From positions 248,001 through 312,000 of the forward strand of contig JBAMDO010000032.1 in assembly GCA_037074765.1 (NCBI GenBank): a DNA stretch of 64,000 nt, written 5' to 3'. Source of the stretch: Mansonella perstans (lineage: Eukaryota > Nematoda > Chromadorea > Rhabditida > Onchocercidae). Both the position numbers and the translations under genes were made by a program. The notes under the pieces are model-generated. The model saw only the letters and a list, made by a program, of their open reading frames with translations, was not told the origin of the DNA and made no database searches. Shown piece after piece: positions 1 to 11,300 of this stretch (position 1 is its first letter; every line of letters starts with the position of its first letter).

Positions 1-969
1 TTGGCTTGAAATTCGAATCCAGATATATTGCAGATTATAATACCTAAACTGTAAATTATTAGATGGCTAATTGTTGAAAACTTTTCGACAATCTCTGATA
101 ATCATCCATACTGATCAGCAATATACGATCCAAGAGGTATGCGTGATAAGAAAACAGTGAAGTATTGCTAATGTACTTGCTAAAGAGAGATTTAAAGTTC
201 ATGCCATCTAGCATGCTCGTACAGTTAGCATAAAATTTAATTTTGCAAATACTGAATGGGAAATATGAAAATTCTACAAAACGATGGAATTTTTTTAAAT
301 AATTTAAATAAAGAGATAAAAAGAAGGCACAAATTTTGAATTACAAAGTAGAAGAAATCGCAATAGACCGGTTGTAATCATCGTCCTTTCTTAACTGAAA
401 AATCTCAAGGAAATTTATGACTAAGAAATCCCGAAATGTTTTTACATGACTATGAGTATGTATTGCAATTTTTCTTCTAAGCTTTCCATTAGTTAATTTC
501 AAAACTTTTGAACAATTTCATGACTATTTCCAAGTGAACAATCAATATTCAATGATAGTTTTATTTGTCATTATCAAACTTACTCGTTGTACGATTGACA
601 AACAAACTAGAAATATCTTTTAGCTTTACAATAATTTCTCGAACAGTATCTCAGATATGAATTGAACTGAAATGGAAATAGCATTGAGCAAATATCTGAA
701 CTGAATGCTGTTTAAAAAAATTTCATTTTAAAAAAATTAAAAAAAAATTTCGTTCAAAATTATTAACTTCTTTGTTAGTGACACTATTGGACATAATGAT
801 AATCAGATGATAAATTTGTGTTTATTTTTCGCCTATCATCACGTACCTTTCACTTCTATTTATTTCAAATATGTACACATTATTATCCAATTTCTTTCCT
901 ATTTATTTCATATTATCATGAAACTATGGCTGTTGCATTTTGGGTCGTAATTCTTCAACGTTGTTTCAG
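1..969. other. Intergenic or intronic AT-rich DNA, no gene recognised
   Basis: This stretch is AT-rich with homopolymer A/T runs near 715-755. I found no exon with recognisable protein similarity in it on either strand. If the candidate exon that starts at 970 is real, part of this stretch is the last intron of that upstream gene. Confidence 0.5.
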
Positions 970-1051
970 ATTTGGCGGTCTAAGTGCGCTACGTATCGGC
1001 ATTTTGGAAGGAATGGGTAGTGGAGTAGATGGGTTCGTCGTATACGATTAA
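970..1051 (+). CDS. Candidate terminal exon of an unidentified upstream gene
   Basis: A good acceptor (TTGTTTCAG, ending at 969) is followed by an open stretch that, entered in phase 2, encodes FGGLSALRIGILEGMGSG and a few more residues and ends in TAA. The composition is protein-like (Gly-rich with balanced hydrophobics) and unlike the Phe/Leu/Tyr-rich noise ORFs around it. I do not recognise the family. The stop lies only about 23 nt before a TTTTAG acceptor that precedes the mett-10 start, so the two genes may form a tightly packed pair whose downstream member is trans-spliced. It could equally be a chance ORF. Confidence 0.3.
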
Positions 1052-1065
1052 CTTCAAGTACTGAA

Positions 1066-1074
1066 GAATTTTAG
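1066..1074 (+). promoter_or_regulatory. Probable spliced-leader acceptor for mett-10
   Basis: AATTTTTAG-like sequence (TTTTAG, then GCAG) lies about 28 nt before the mett-10 ATG with no matching upstream donor. This is the usual position and consensus of nematode trans-splice acceptors. It is inferred from sequence only. Confidence 0.45.
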
Positions 1075-1102
1075 GCAGAAGAAAGTAATTTTGTCACAGA
1101 AC

Positions 1103-4100
1103 ATGCCTTTCAATGAAAAGATGCATCCTAGAAATCCATACAAGGATAAGCCTCCAGATTTCAATTTACTTGCTGATAAATTTGTTGAGTTTCGATCACA
1201 CTGCTATATTGGTTCGAATGGAAAGGTAGAATGTTTATCATGATAACATTACATATCCAATATGCTAACTTTTTTTACGAGTTTTCTCACTGCAGATTTC
1301 AATGTTATATTTGTACTTCAAATATAGTAATTCGTATGTACATTTCATTCAAAATTTTATCAATTGATTATTCTTATTTAATGTTTTCTTTTTTGGAAGC
1401 ATTGATCTTCGTTGTTATGAGCTATGGAGATTATTTTCAGCTAAAAATGAATTTCCGCGATGCGAATGCTGTTCGAATCTTAGCTCGAACTTTACTACTC
1501 AATGATTTCGGGTTAGATGTTGATATACCTCCTGACTGTCTGGTACCACGTATTCCACAACGCCTTAATTATATTCTTTTCATTGATGATTTATTGAAAG
1601 CAAATGGCATTTCCGAGAATGCTGTCGGCATCGATATTGGTAGGTGTTTTTATCTAGCCTAGAACGGTGAAAACTAAGGAATGATTGCCAGAAAATATCC
1701 AAAAGATTTGGAGTAATCTTATCGAGAGCACTACTCATTCGTTTATCATATATACTAGTTTACTTCGATTTTACTTGCATCTTTCCAAAATTTTGTTGCC
1801 TTATATCTTGCAAATTTTTTAGTCAAAAAGTTATGACGATGTCTAATTTGACAGCAGTAGTGGACTTTTCTGAATTCCTTTTGTGCGAATCGTGTTTTTC
1901 TATATTTACCTCTACCCAAGTATGATTGATTTCAAAGATGTCAATCCAGTGATTTGTTGGGTCACGATTTTTTGAAAAGGAAATTGTAATAGTTTATTTT
2001 TATCAATTTAAGCTTAATTTCATCATTTATCTTGCATAAAGTTCAGGGACGGGTGCATCTTGTGTATATGCGCTGTTGGGTGCTAAACAATTTGGTTGGA
2101 GATTTTTGGCAACTGATGCAGATACTTTTGCAGTTGAGGTACGCAATGCCATAAAAGCAGTTCGGAGATTCAGATATTGATCGCGATGACGAAACTTTTA
2201 TTCTTTTTAGGCCGCAAATCGAAATGTAGAAAAAAATGATATGGGAGAGAGAATTGAAGTTGTGCAAGTACCAGCAGACTGTATGATCAAGGTACCAGTT
2301 CTATTTAGCTTTATATTTTACCTCCAAGTTGGACACAATTTGAAGCTTTGAACATTGCAGGATATTGTTCGTTCTCATCCAGAAACCAAATTCACATTCT
2401 GCATGTGTAACCCTCCATTTTATGAATATGATGAATTTGAAGAGGTATGCATTTAAAATTAATATTGAAATTTTATCAAATTTCTGAAAAGTTTTTTTTT
2501 GCAGAAATTCAGACACATAAGAGATAATGTGTTGATAAATGTTGGTGGTATATCGAATGGTATAGACCGTCCAGCACCTCACTCAGCCACTGTTGCTCGG
2601 AGTAACGAATTGGCTGTTATGGTATAATTATACAGTTTAAAAAAGCTTGGTTTAGTCATGATTAGCAGAGTTGAAATTGATTCATTATTATTATTTTTTT
2701 AACCTTTAATTTTCTAGCGAAAACTGGGAATTGAAGTTAAAGGTTAAAATCATAGTGCGGGGTCTGTTTTCAGTTTTATTGTGATCAAAAAAACATGTTG
2801 CAATAAATTGTATTTCAGGGCGGGGAAGTTGCATTTGTTTCTCGTTTGATTGAAGACAGCTTCATTTTGCAAAATACTGTGAAGTAAGTTATCATCACCG
2901 TATCATTCAAGCGTACCTCTTTTTTGTTTCTAACTTATCTAATCTTTCTTTTATAGGCTCTATACATCAATGGTTGGTAAGAAATCAAGTCTTGTTGAGT
3001 TACGAAAGAAACTAGGGCGTTTTTTGAGTGTACGTTCGACAGTGACAACGCTGCATCAAGGAAAAACGCATCGTTGGGTGCTTGCTTGGACTTTCGAAGC
3101 TCAAATAAAACTGGATAAAGTTAGATTTGGCTTAGATTTCTTTTCGATTATGTGGTAGTGCATCTTCAGACTTATAATTTTAATGAATTTTTAGTTAACA
3201 AAATGTTCGCCGCCACTGCAGCTTTGTTTGCCATCGGTTTTGGTCGGTAAAGAAAATTCATTTGCTTGGATAAGAAAAGTATTTGATTTGCTGGAGGCAT
3301 GTTCTTTGGATTTTTTTTCTCACTGCATCAATGTACTGGTGATCCCATCCTTTTGATAGCGTATTGTCCAGTTTCAAGTTATAAATTGTATTTCAATTTC
3401 TGTGCTGCAGAGCTCGTTGTACTGTCTTTTTTTTTTTTTTTTTTTTTTTTTTTTGAGTGTACGTGATGAAATAGTAAAAATCATCTCGGCAAAGTAGGAC
3501 TGCGATAAATCAGTCTCACAGCATTCTTTATTGATTGGAGTTATGAATAGAAATAAGATGATTTTTCACAGTGCTTTTTTTTGAATATCGTTTTTATAGG
3601 TGTCTTGTGAGAAACAAGATAGCAATAGCCTTTTATGCGAAGCTGTCAAAAACACTTGGTCACAACAACGACAGAAACGGCGTGCAGAAAGAATTTCAGG
3701 CGTTTGTCCATCTTTGAGCAAACGATACTGTCATAGTCGAACTGATGTTGGTTGCTCTGTTGATTTGAGTAGCAATGATGGCACAGGCAATTATATTAAT
3801 GCTGGGAATTCCACGGAATGTGCAGTATTTAGCAGAAAGAGGAAAAGTGGGGATACACATGACGTGTCAGTACAGGTTAGTTTTAAGCTTATTACGTTGA
3901 TTATTTGCTTTTGTATTTTTATTACAAGCAATTTGTAATTTTCAGACTTACATGCCACTGGATGGTGAATTGCAACCATTAATTCGTTTTCGCTTGGTGA
4001 TATGTCCTTCTGAGCACTGCTTCAAATTATACTGGTTGGAGGGATCGCGTCAGTGTTTGCATCAGATATGGCAGTTTTGTAAAAACCAGCTAGCCAAACT

Positions 4101-4131
4101 GGAAAAAACAATTCAGTCTTCTTCGTCATAG
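1103..4131 (+). CDS. mett-10: METTL16 / METT-10 RNA N6-adenosine methyltransferase
   Basis: SAM-dependent m6A writer of the METTL16 family, known to methylate U6 snRNA and, in nematodes, the 3' splice site of S-adenosylmethionine synthetase pre-mRNA. Ten exons join in phase: 1103-1225, 1441-1639, 2047-2138, 2211-2291, 2361-2444, 2505-2621, 2819-2883, 2957-3119, 3600-3875, 3946-4131. They give 461 aa. The N terminus carries the family signature (KMHPRNPYKDKPPDFNLLA). The SAM-binding motif GIDIGTGASCIYALLG spans exons 2-3, and the catalytic NPPF motif is at about residues 182-185, inside CMCNPPF. The methyltransferase core ends near residue 305 with HRWVLAWTF. The C-terminal part is Ser/Lys-rich and diverged, as expected for the RNA-binding vertebrate-conserved region. 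The start was chosen because it aligns with the family N terminus and lies behind a TTTTAG acceptor. The last exon matches a short structured C terminus. Confidence 0.93.
3427..3456 (+). repeat. Poly(T) tract of 30 nt in a mett-10 intron
   Basis: Uninterrupted run of about 30 T between the exons that end at 3119 and start at 3600. It could be the reverse-complement poly(A) tail of an old retroposed sequence or simple slippage. No retroposed coding sequence was recognised beside it. Confidence 0.8.
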
Positions 4132-6391
4132 AGTCCATGTGTGGATTTTAAGTTCTTAGCATATGAAAACCATTGTTGAAAAAAGTGCTCAAATTGCATT
4201 GCCCATGTAACATATTTCGAGGCATCTCGAAATGACAATCAAAAAAAAACGAAAAAATCAAGAGATATTGAGATGACAATCAAAAACAAAAATCAAGAGA
4301 TATTTTTTTCTGCTGCCCGAAATGTTAGTTGAACATTTTTCTATGGGTCAAATGTTTTTTCCATTATTTTTCATTAATTTGACATATAGATTTTGCTAGT
4401 TTTGTTATGTTTTGTTGATTTTGTACATATTTGTAAATAGTTCTCAGCTTATAATTTGGGATTCATGGAGAAAGCAACTGAGCACTATTCATTTTGTTTT
4501 TTTATAAATGATGTGTAAGACTTTCAAATCTTGCTGTAAACATTTAATAATTTTCTAATTCACTTGACTGACTTAGATTGATTCTTTTCCAATTTCCTTA
4601 TGGTGGGAGAAGTGTGCACAGCTGTCATTTAGTGTTTGCTACAAAGCATCATTTATCATTTTATTCATGTTATATGTTTCCTGTTAATAAATTAAAAATA
4701 AGTTGCATATCTTACGGGTTTTGTTTCTATTTGATGTAATTTTTCTGGAAAAAATATCGGACTTACTGCATTAATTTTTTACTGTTTACTGCATTAATTT
4801 ACTGCATTAATTCCGACGAATAAATTACTTCCATCAGTCTTTTTTTAATGTTACCTTGACTCTGTTATGGTTTTAAAGTTATTGATCCAATATATTCCAT
4901 GCATTTCGCTGAATGCTTCCTTATCTACGGAAAAATTTCCCTATCCTGAAAAGGTTAAGTAGATCTGCTGTTATTCGGGAAATAGGTTGTTCAAATTTTG
5001 CAATTTATTTGCTGCTTTCTAATACACTCTGATATTTCTTCAATAAGATTTCTAAATAGTACATTGGGTAAGAGAAATTGAACAAAACAATATCAATTGT
5101 TTGCTAAATGGTAAGTCATACCATATCAGTACTTATAATCATACCAATACTAATAAATACCATATCAGTACTTATAATCATACCAGTACTTATAAATACC
5201 ATACCAGTACTTATAATCATACCAGTACTTATAAATACCATACCAGTACTTATAAATCCACTGAAGAAGGAAAATTCATCTGAAGGGTAAACGGTAGACA
5301 TAAATTTGATTTAGTAGCTATGATTAAATTGAAGACTTTTCTTTTTTAGTTCTCAAGTAGTGATTGCTCGAAAAAGGCTTTCAGTTGGAGGAATTAATGG
5401 ATCCATCATTGTATCAATCTTTTCCACAACATTAGCTAGTTACTATTCACTGATAGCATGTTGTATAACTGTTCTATGTTTAGTTATAAACAGAAGCTTA
5501 CAATCATCATCATCATCATCATTGAAATAGCTTTACAATTGATGCACGATTGGAGTATACTTAAAGGCTGAAGAAGTATGAACACTTGTAATGATGATTA
5601 ATGTTTATTTTAGATTTCGTAGTAAAATGTTTGATAGATGCAAGCGAAGAGTATGCTACTCTATTCTTTCTCTTACACACAATAAATGCTAACTTTATTG
5701 TGATTCATTTGGCTACTAAAATACAAATACTGTGGTATAGAGTGCTATTCTTATCTCATTTTTTTTTTTCCAACTATTATGTGTTCAAAACTATACTATA
5801 ATTGCTTCCATGTCGCATGACATATAAGTTGGCGAATATTAGGCATTTCTGAACGGTTAGTGTAAATAATTCGTTTCTAAATGAAAAACTTTTCTAAACC
5901 TTTAATTTAATATAACTAAAGGATCATATTGTATTATACGTCGATATATTTGTTGAAAACAATCATCGAAGATGAAATTGCCTTTATGAAATTGATATAA
6001 TTACCTTTTCATTGCATATTCTGATTTCCAACAAAGCTATTATTTTATGTTCGAAATTTTTTTAGAAATTTAAGAAACATCAGAAATGTCATTCATTCGT
6101 TGCAGAGTGTTTTTTTTTGAAAAATAATTCAACCACCAATCTTGGTTGGAAAAATTGTGAAATGGTAAATTGTGATGTAAAATTTAACAAAAGTTTATAT
6201 AGCTGAATGAATAACATTTCTGATATTTCTTATATTGAATAATATTTCTGACATTTCTGATATTTTCATAGTTTATTATTGCTAACGCTATTATATCTGT
6301 ACAGAAGAGCTGAAGAAATGAACAAATATTGGATGCGACCGTATTCAGTTCGATTGTATTTCGAGTTATTCCTCGCTTGTGAGCATTTATC
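4132..6391. other. Intergenic region between mett-10 and pxl-1
   Basis: This holds the mett-10 3' UTR; a plausible AATAAA polyadenylation signal is at 4686-4691. It also holds a minisatellite (listed separately), a short CAT repeat near 5503-5522, and probably the pxl-1 promoter. I saw no convincing coding sequence; the open frames here are low-complexity or Phe/Ile-rich noise. Confidence 0.6.
5115..5264 (+). repeat. Minisatellite of about 18-22 bp units
   Basis: Seven to eight alternating units of ATACCAGTACTTATAATC and ATACCAGTACTTATAAAT type run head to tail. All three + frames and the complementary strand stay open because of the periodicity. This makes false ORFs rather than a gene. Confidence 0.9.
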
Positions 6392-6510
6392 GTAAAAATC
6401 TACTGAACAATGGAAGATCTCGGTGAGTTACATTGGTCATTCTTATTCTTTAAAAGCTAAAAATCTGCTAAACAATGGAAAATCTCAATAATTTGCGCTA
6501 GTCATTCTCA
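6392..6510 (+). repeat. 65-bp tandem duplication covering pxl-1 coding exon 1
   Basis: The segment around the 13-nt first exon (AATCTACTGAACAATGGAAG) recurs 65 bp downstream as AATCTGCTAAACAATGGAAA. Both copies are followed by a shared GTCATTCT block. The second copy keeps an ATG (6475) but has lost the GT donor (CTCAATAATT in place of CTCGGTGAGT). It therefore looks like a decayed duplicate of the start exon. Confidence 0.7.
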
Positions 6511-8359
6511 ATGAAAGTTTTATGCACAAGATTTTTGTTGCTTTTTAATTTCGGAGAATGATTAATATAAAATACTCTTCTCAAAATCATATTTGTGCTT
6601 TACGACATGAGTTGTATCATTTCGTATTTAAAATCATTTAGTATTTAAAAGTAAGCATCTATTTTCATATCCCAGATCTCATATCTCACTTCTTTTAACT
6701 ATTGCCACTATTATCGACTAGCAAAAAATCAGTGCCAAATTTTTACATGTCCATGTTATATGTTCATTTTATGTTGTAATTAAAAACCGTTTGGCTCATA
6801 TAATTTCATTTTCGCGTAAAAATTAAGGATACGAATTTAATACCTGTTATTATCAATAATTATTGGGATTAAGTTTTTTGAGCTAAAATCGAGGGCCAAA
6901 TAAGTCACACTCAGTATCGGGAGCATGAAATTCTGATTTATAGAACTCATTTATTAACAGTGTCTGTTCTCCCTCGGTAAAATAGTTTAATAATTTGAAC
7001 TGTCAAACCCATACTGCATCCACTTTATTTGTAGAACATTGAGTAGTTTTTCGTTGCATCCACAGTATCGAATTTAAAATATCCGATAGTTATTGCTTTA
7101 CTTGATTTCTATGTAATATTTATTTTCATTTTTTCCAAATTTGTTCAAGTATTCTCATCACTTCATTCATTACGCTTTAAAAATTGAGAAACAGATAACT
7201 TGTTGGATACACTTTCCTACCTTTAATGATAAATTGAAAATAAATTAATGAAATGTCTGCTATTAAGTTAAACTTTTTCGTTGTGTTTTTTTTTTTTTTT
7301 TATTTCTAATTTTCACATTTTATCCATTTGATTTCATTTTTTAGTTCAAAACCTAATGAATTCATTTTCCTCTTACCAGATGCTATATGAAATGATAATG
7401 AGATATGCGATCTCATCTAGAAATTTTTTAAAACTTTTCCTCAAATTTTTATTCCATTTTTCATTTTAATAAATTTGTTAATCTTATCATTTCATAATAA
7501 TATGGTGTGTAAGCAGAAACGATAATTGCTGTTGTGCTATATAACTTCTGTTAACTCTATAAAATGTACAATCTACTCATTTCACTATCATCTTACCAAC
7601 ATTTTTTTTGTTACTATTAATTGACGTCTAACGTTCATTTAGTAGTCATCCATTAAACTAACCCGAAGAACCAATACAGGATTTTTTTTTGAAATAGTGA
7701 TCAGTAGAGTTTTATGTTGTCTTTTCTCTAGCTCCATTCTCATTTCTCTACAATTGTGGTAATTCATCCTGTTATTTAATAGTGCAATCCACTCGACAGC
7801 ATTCATTTCTCACATTTCCACAGAACTATTTGCTTCCTTTCCTTCTGTTCTCCAATTTCATTATATAACTTCGTCAGTGTCAAAAAGATTGCAAATTTTC
7901 CTTATTCTACCGAAATATCCGATAACTTTATATTGATTGCTGCAAAATTCTGTTTCAAGTATTATTCATTGATGTCGACGCCAACAAACAATAATGGCTA
8001 CTCTTCCGTCACTTGGGCTGACGTTGCCGATTATGCAAATGGTTCCTTTTGTTGTCAAATAACGATTTACACTTTGATGGCAACGAAGAGTATTTATTTC
8101 ATTAACTACTACAGGGGAAATGAGGAATAAGGTAGAATATCTCAACTGCTATTTTTATAGATGAGCTTAGATAAAAAGGGTGAGTAGTAGTTCCTACAAA
8201 GAAGGAAATTGTTCATGCTTTATGATTTCTCTATTATTATTGTTATTATTCCTATTCTTCATCACTTCTGCATTGCATTGTATATATGAAACTTTTGAAA
8301 GTATGAAAAAAAGCTAACAACTGCTGTTGTAAACTTTAAGTGCATTAGATGTGTGTATA

Positions 8360-8393
<34 letters not shown>

Positions 8394-11300
8394 AGTGTAT
8401 GTATGATATATGTTTATGTGCTTGTAAAAGCTGTTGAATGAAGAAATTAGACAAATAATTGTAATGCAATAATCTAATTGACTTATACAACTTCATTCAG
8501 GCTATTCAAATAAAACATTTTGCAATGTATATTTCAGCATGATGTTCCTTCTAACCAGCAAAAGAAGGAGAAATCATAAACATAAAACAATTTTCTCCCT
8601 TTTAAAAACATCTCTCTCTTTTCATCACTTTTCCACATATTCCACGTGAAAATGATGCATAAAAGATAGCAGTTGAGATATTCAATTCACCTTAATAGCC
8701 TGAATGAAGCATAATGAAGAGTTTGTTTTTTTTGAAGAATCCATTTAACATTGATTCATATTCTACTGCTTTGCTTATTCCATTTGATCATTTCTGGTAA
8801 GGCTTTTTTACATATGAAAACTAAAAGAAGTGATTCTGAACTACTCATTCTTCCTGTATTTCATATATTCGTTGGATTAGTTTTGTTCTTCTGAAGTGAA
8901 ATCTTGTTTTGAATACACTGATAAGCTCTTAATGAGTTTATTACGAGTCTTCTTTCGCTTGAAATATTAAATCCGGAACTATTACTAATCATTATCGCTA
9001 TGGATCTTTTTTTATAAAGTGTGCAACGTAAAGTTTAGGCGAATGCTAATTTTGCAGTCAAGCTTATACATTGCATATGTCTTCAAATGCTGATAGCCTT
9101 TGTAATTAAGGACTTTTGCATTACGTAAAGATTTAATATAGTTTTGTTTAAATTTTTCTAGAATCTTCAATCATTGAGCCCTATTTTCTTATTGCTGTAT
9201 TTCTTTGGATTTTTTGCACTCCTCTTTATCTCTATTGAGAATCGCTGTTACATTTTCCTTAATTTTTAAATTTCTTTAAAGCATTTGCCCACAAAATGTT
9301 TTCCTGTTATGACACACAGATTTCACAATTAGTTTCTTTCAGTTTAATTATACAATTTAGGATAAATTAGCATATGATTAAATATCGTGTAATTGTAGTC
9401 TTGTACATATTTTAAAAAGGTATGATCAGAAAAAGTAGGCATATACTTGCAATTTTTTTGAATTGTATAACTGTCAGTTAAAGTGGAAGAAAAAAAGTAG
9501 GTATAATAAAAGCATAAAAATAGTGATTAGGGAAGTGTAGACAGAGGTTGTGAAAAATTTGCTTAACTGTTTGATGATTTCGATTCATGTCGTATGGTGT
9601 ACAAACTTAAGTATAATTTCATCGTTATTGATGAGTATTTTTGGAGAGAGTTCTATGTTAGCATCAACAGAGAAAAACCTTGCAAACACATTGAAATCTA
9701 CGTTGGATTCATATCTCTTAAAACTCTTCTCTTCTCCTTTCTGCTTCGCAACTCACCCTGTTCTGGAACATTTGCTTGATTATCCTTTCTTATCAGAAAT
9801 GCTGTGTCTTAATAAGGTTGTAAAAATTTTTGAAAATGGTTGTAGAATTTGAAAAGTTCTACCAAACTAAATTATATTATTTGTTTTTTTAAATATTTTC
9901 CCTAATTTTCAACAAAATTGTTTATTAATATTATCCATAGCATTTGTTTCTGCATAATTTTTAATCTGTATTTCAGAAGCTCTGCTTTCTGATCTACAGC
10001 ATACAACGGAGGTATTGAAACGAGCTAAATTTAATGATCGTCACTCATCCAATGTATCTGATTCAGAACCCGTTTATCAGGAACAGATTAGAAGGTATGC
10101 TGTGTAATGTGATTTCTTTTGCAAATTAGTTTTTCAGACCTGTCAAATATTAAAATACTAAATTGTAGAAATGAAGTTTATTGCTATTTGAAATTAATTT
10201 TATCCTTAATTCGTCATTAACTGTTGACTTTTATTATAATCATTTAATGTAAGGTTTGATTTCAGCTACGCTAATTCTTTTCATGGCCTAGACAATATCG
10301 AGCAAATGCTATCTGATTATTCACAAAAAAGGAGAACTCCTGAAGGTATCGTTTCATTGACTTTGTATTCACCAAAAACATCTTTGTATCATTCTATTAT
10401 CTCTACTAAGGGATAATGTTCGCTCGTCATGGTGAACATGAATTTTCTGAAAGAAACTTAAGCTGTCACATCAAATTGATTGATTCACAATGTTTTTATA
10501 TTATTAACAATGTTTGTACTTTTCGCTTACTTCTGTTTTATAGAAGAAAAATATTTGTTTACAGAGGTCTTTTAAGATTTATCTTTTGTAACAGTATGAG
10601 CAAAAAGGAAAAAAGTAATGTCACTAATATCACATTGAGTTTTTGTTATCCAAACATTCCAGTGATTATAAACACATCATTTATTTATTTTTATAGTTGA
10701 AAGCTATGCCAATTCTTTAACAAGCCGTGCGGAAAGGCCTACAGTACAGAGTTTGTTTAGAGAGCTTGAGCATGACAGGTAAGAAAGTTAAGTTCAAAAT
10801 AGAGTTGTTTTCCAAAATTAAATGGAAGTTAATTAAATGAAGGAAGATAAAATATCGTATATATTGTTTTTCTAAAATCCTCGTACTTAGAAAACTAACA
10901 GTTCTTTCAATTATAACGAATTATAAGTTAATTTATATATAGTTTTTTTAATTTTTTTATAAATTTGTACAGCGATTCCAATGAAGAATCTCATCGGTTA
11001 TTTTGTCATATATACGGGAACATATGTTTATCATTCTCATAATAGTGATTGATAAGAAGCAAAATTGAAGCCTACTAACGCAGTGGAAAGTTAAAAAAAT
11101 TTTTTGATTTGTTTCAGTAATAACAGAAGTGTTAGTGGCCATTTATCACAGTCATCCGGTAATGTTCAGGTATTTGCTGTTCGTGCATTTTTTTTTAATG
11201 ATCTGTTTCCTAATTTAGATTTAATAAAAAACGGGTTATGAAAATGGATTTTTTTTTATATAATCAGTTGAGAAAAGTAGAAAAAAAGTTTTCTTCCACT

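Noticed and set aside
5101..5301. Overlapping open frames in several phases on both strands
   Set aside because: They are produced by the 18-22 bp minisatellite; all phases stay open because the unit lacks stops.
9550..9852. 100-codon ORF in pxl-1 intron 1
   Set aside because: No ATG at its start, no similarity, and it is not needed for the paxillin model. A second overlapping frame is open too, which suggests chance.
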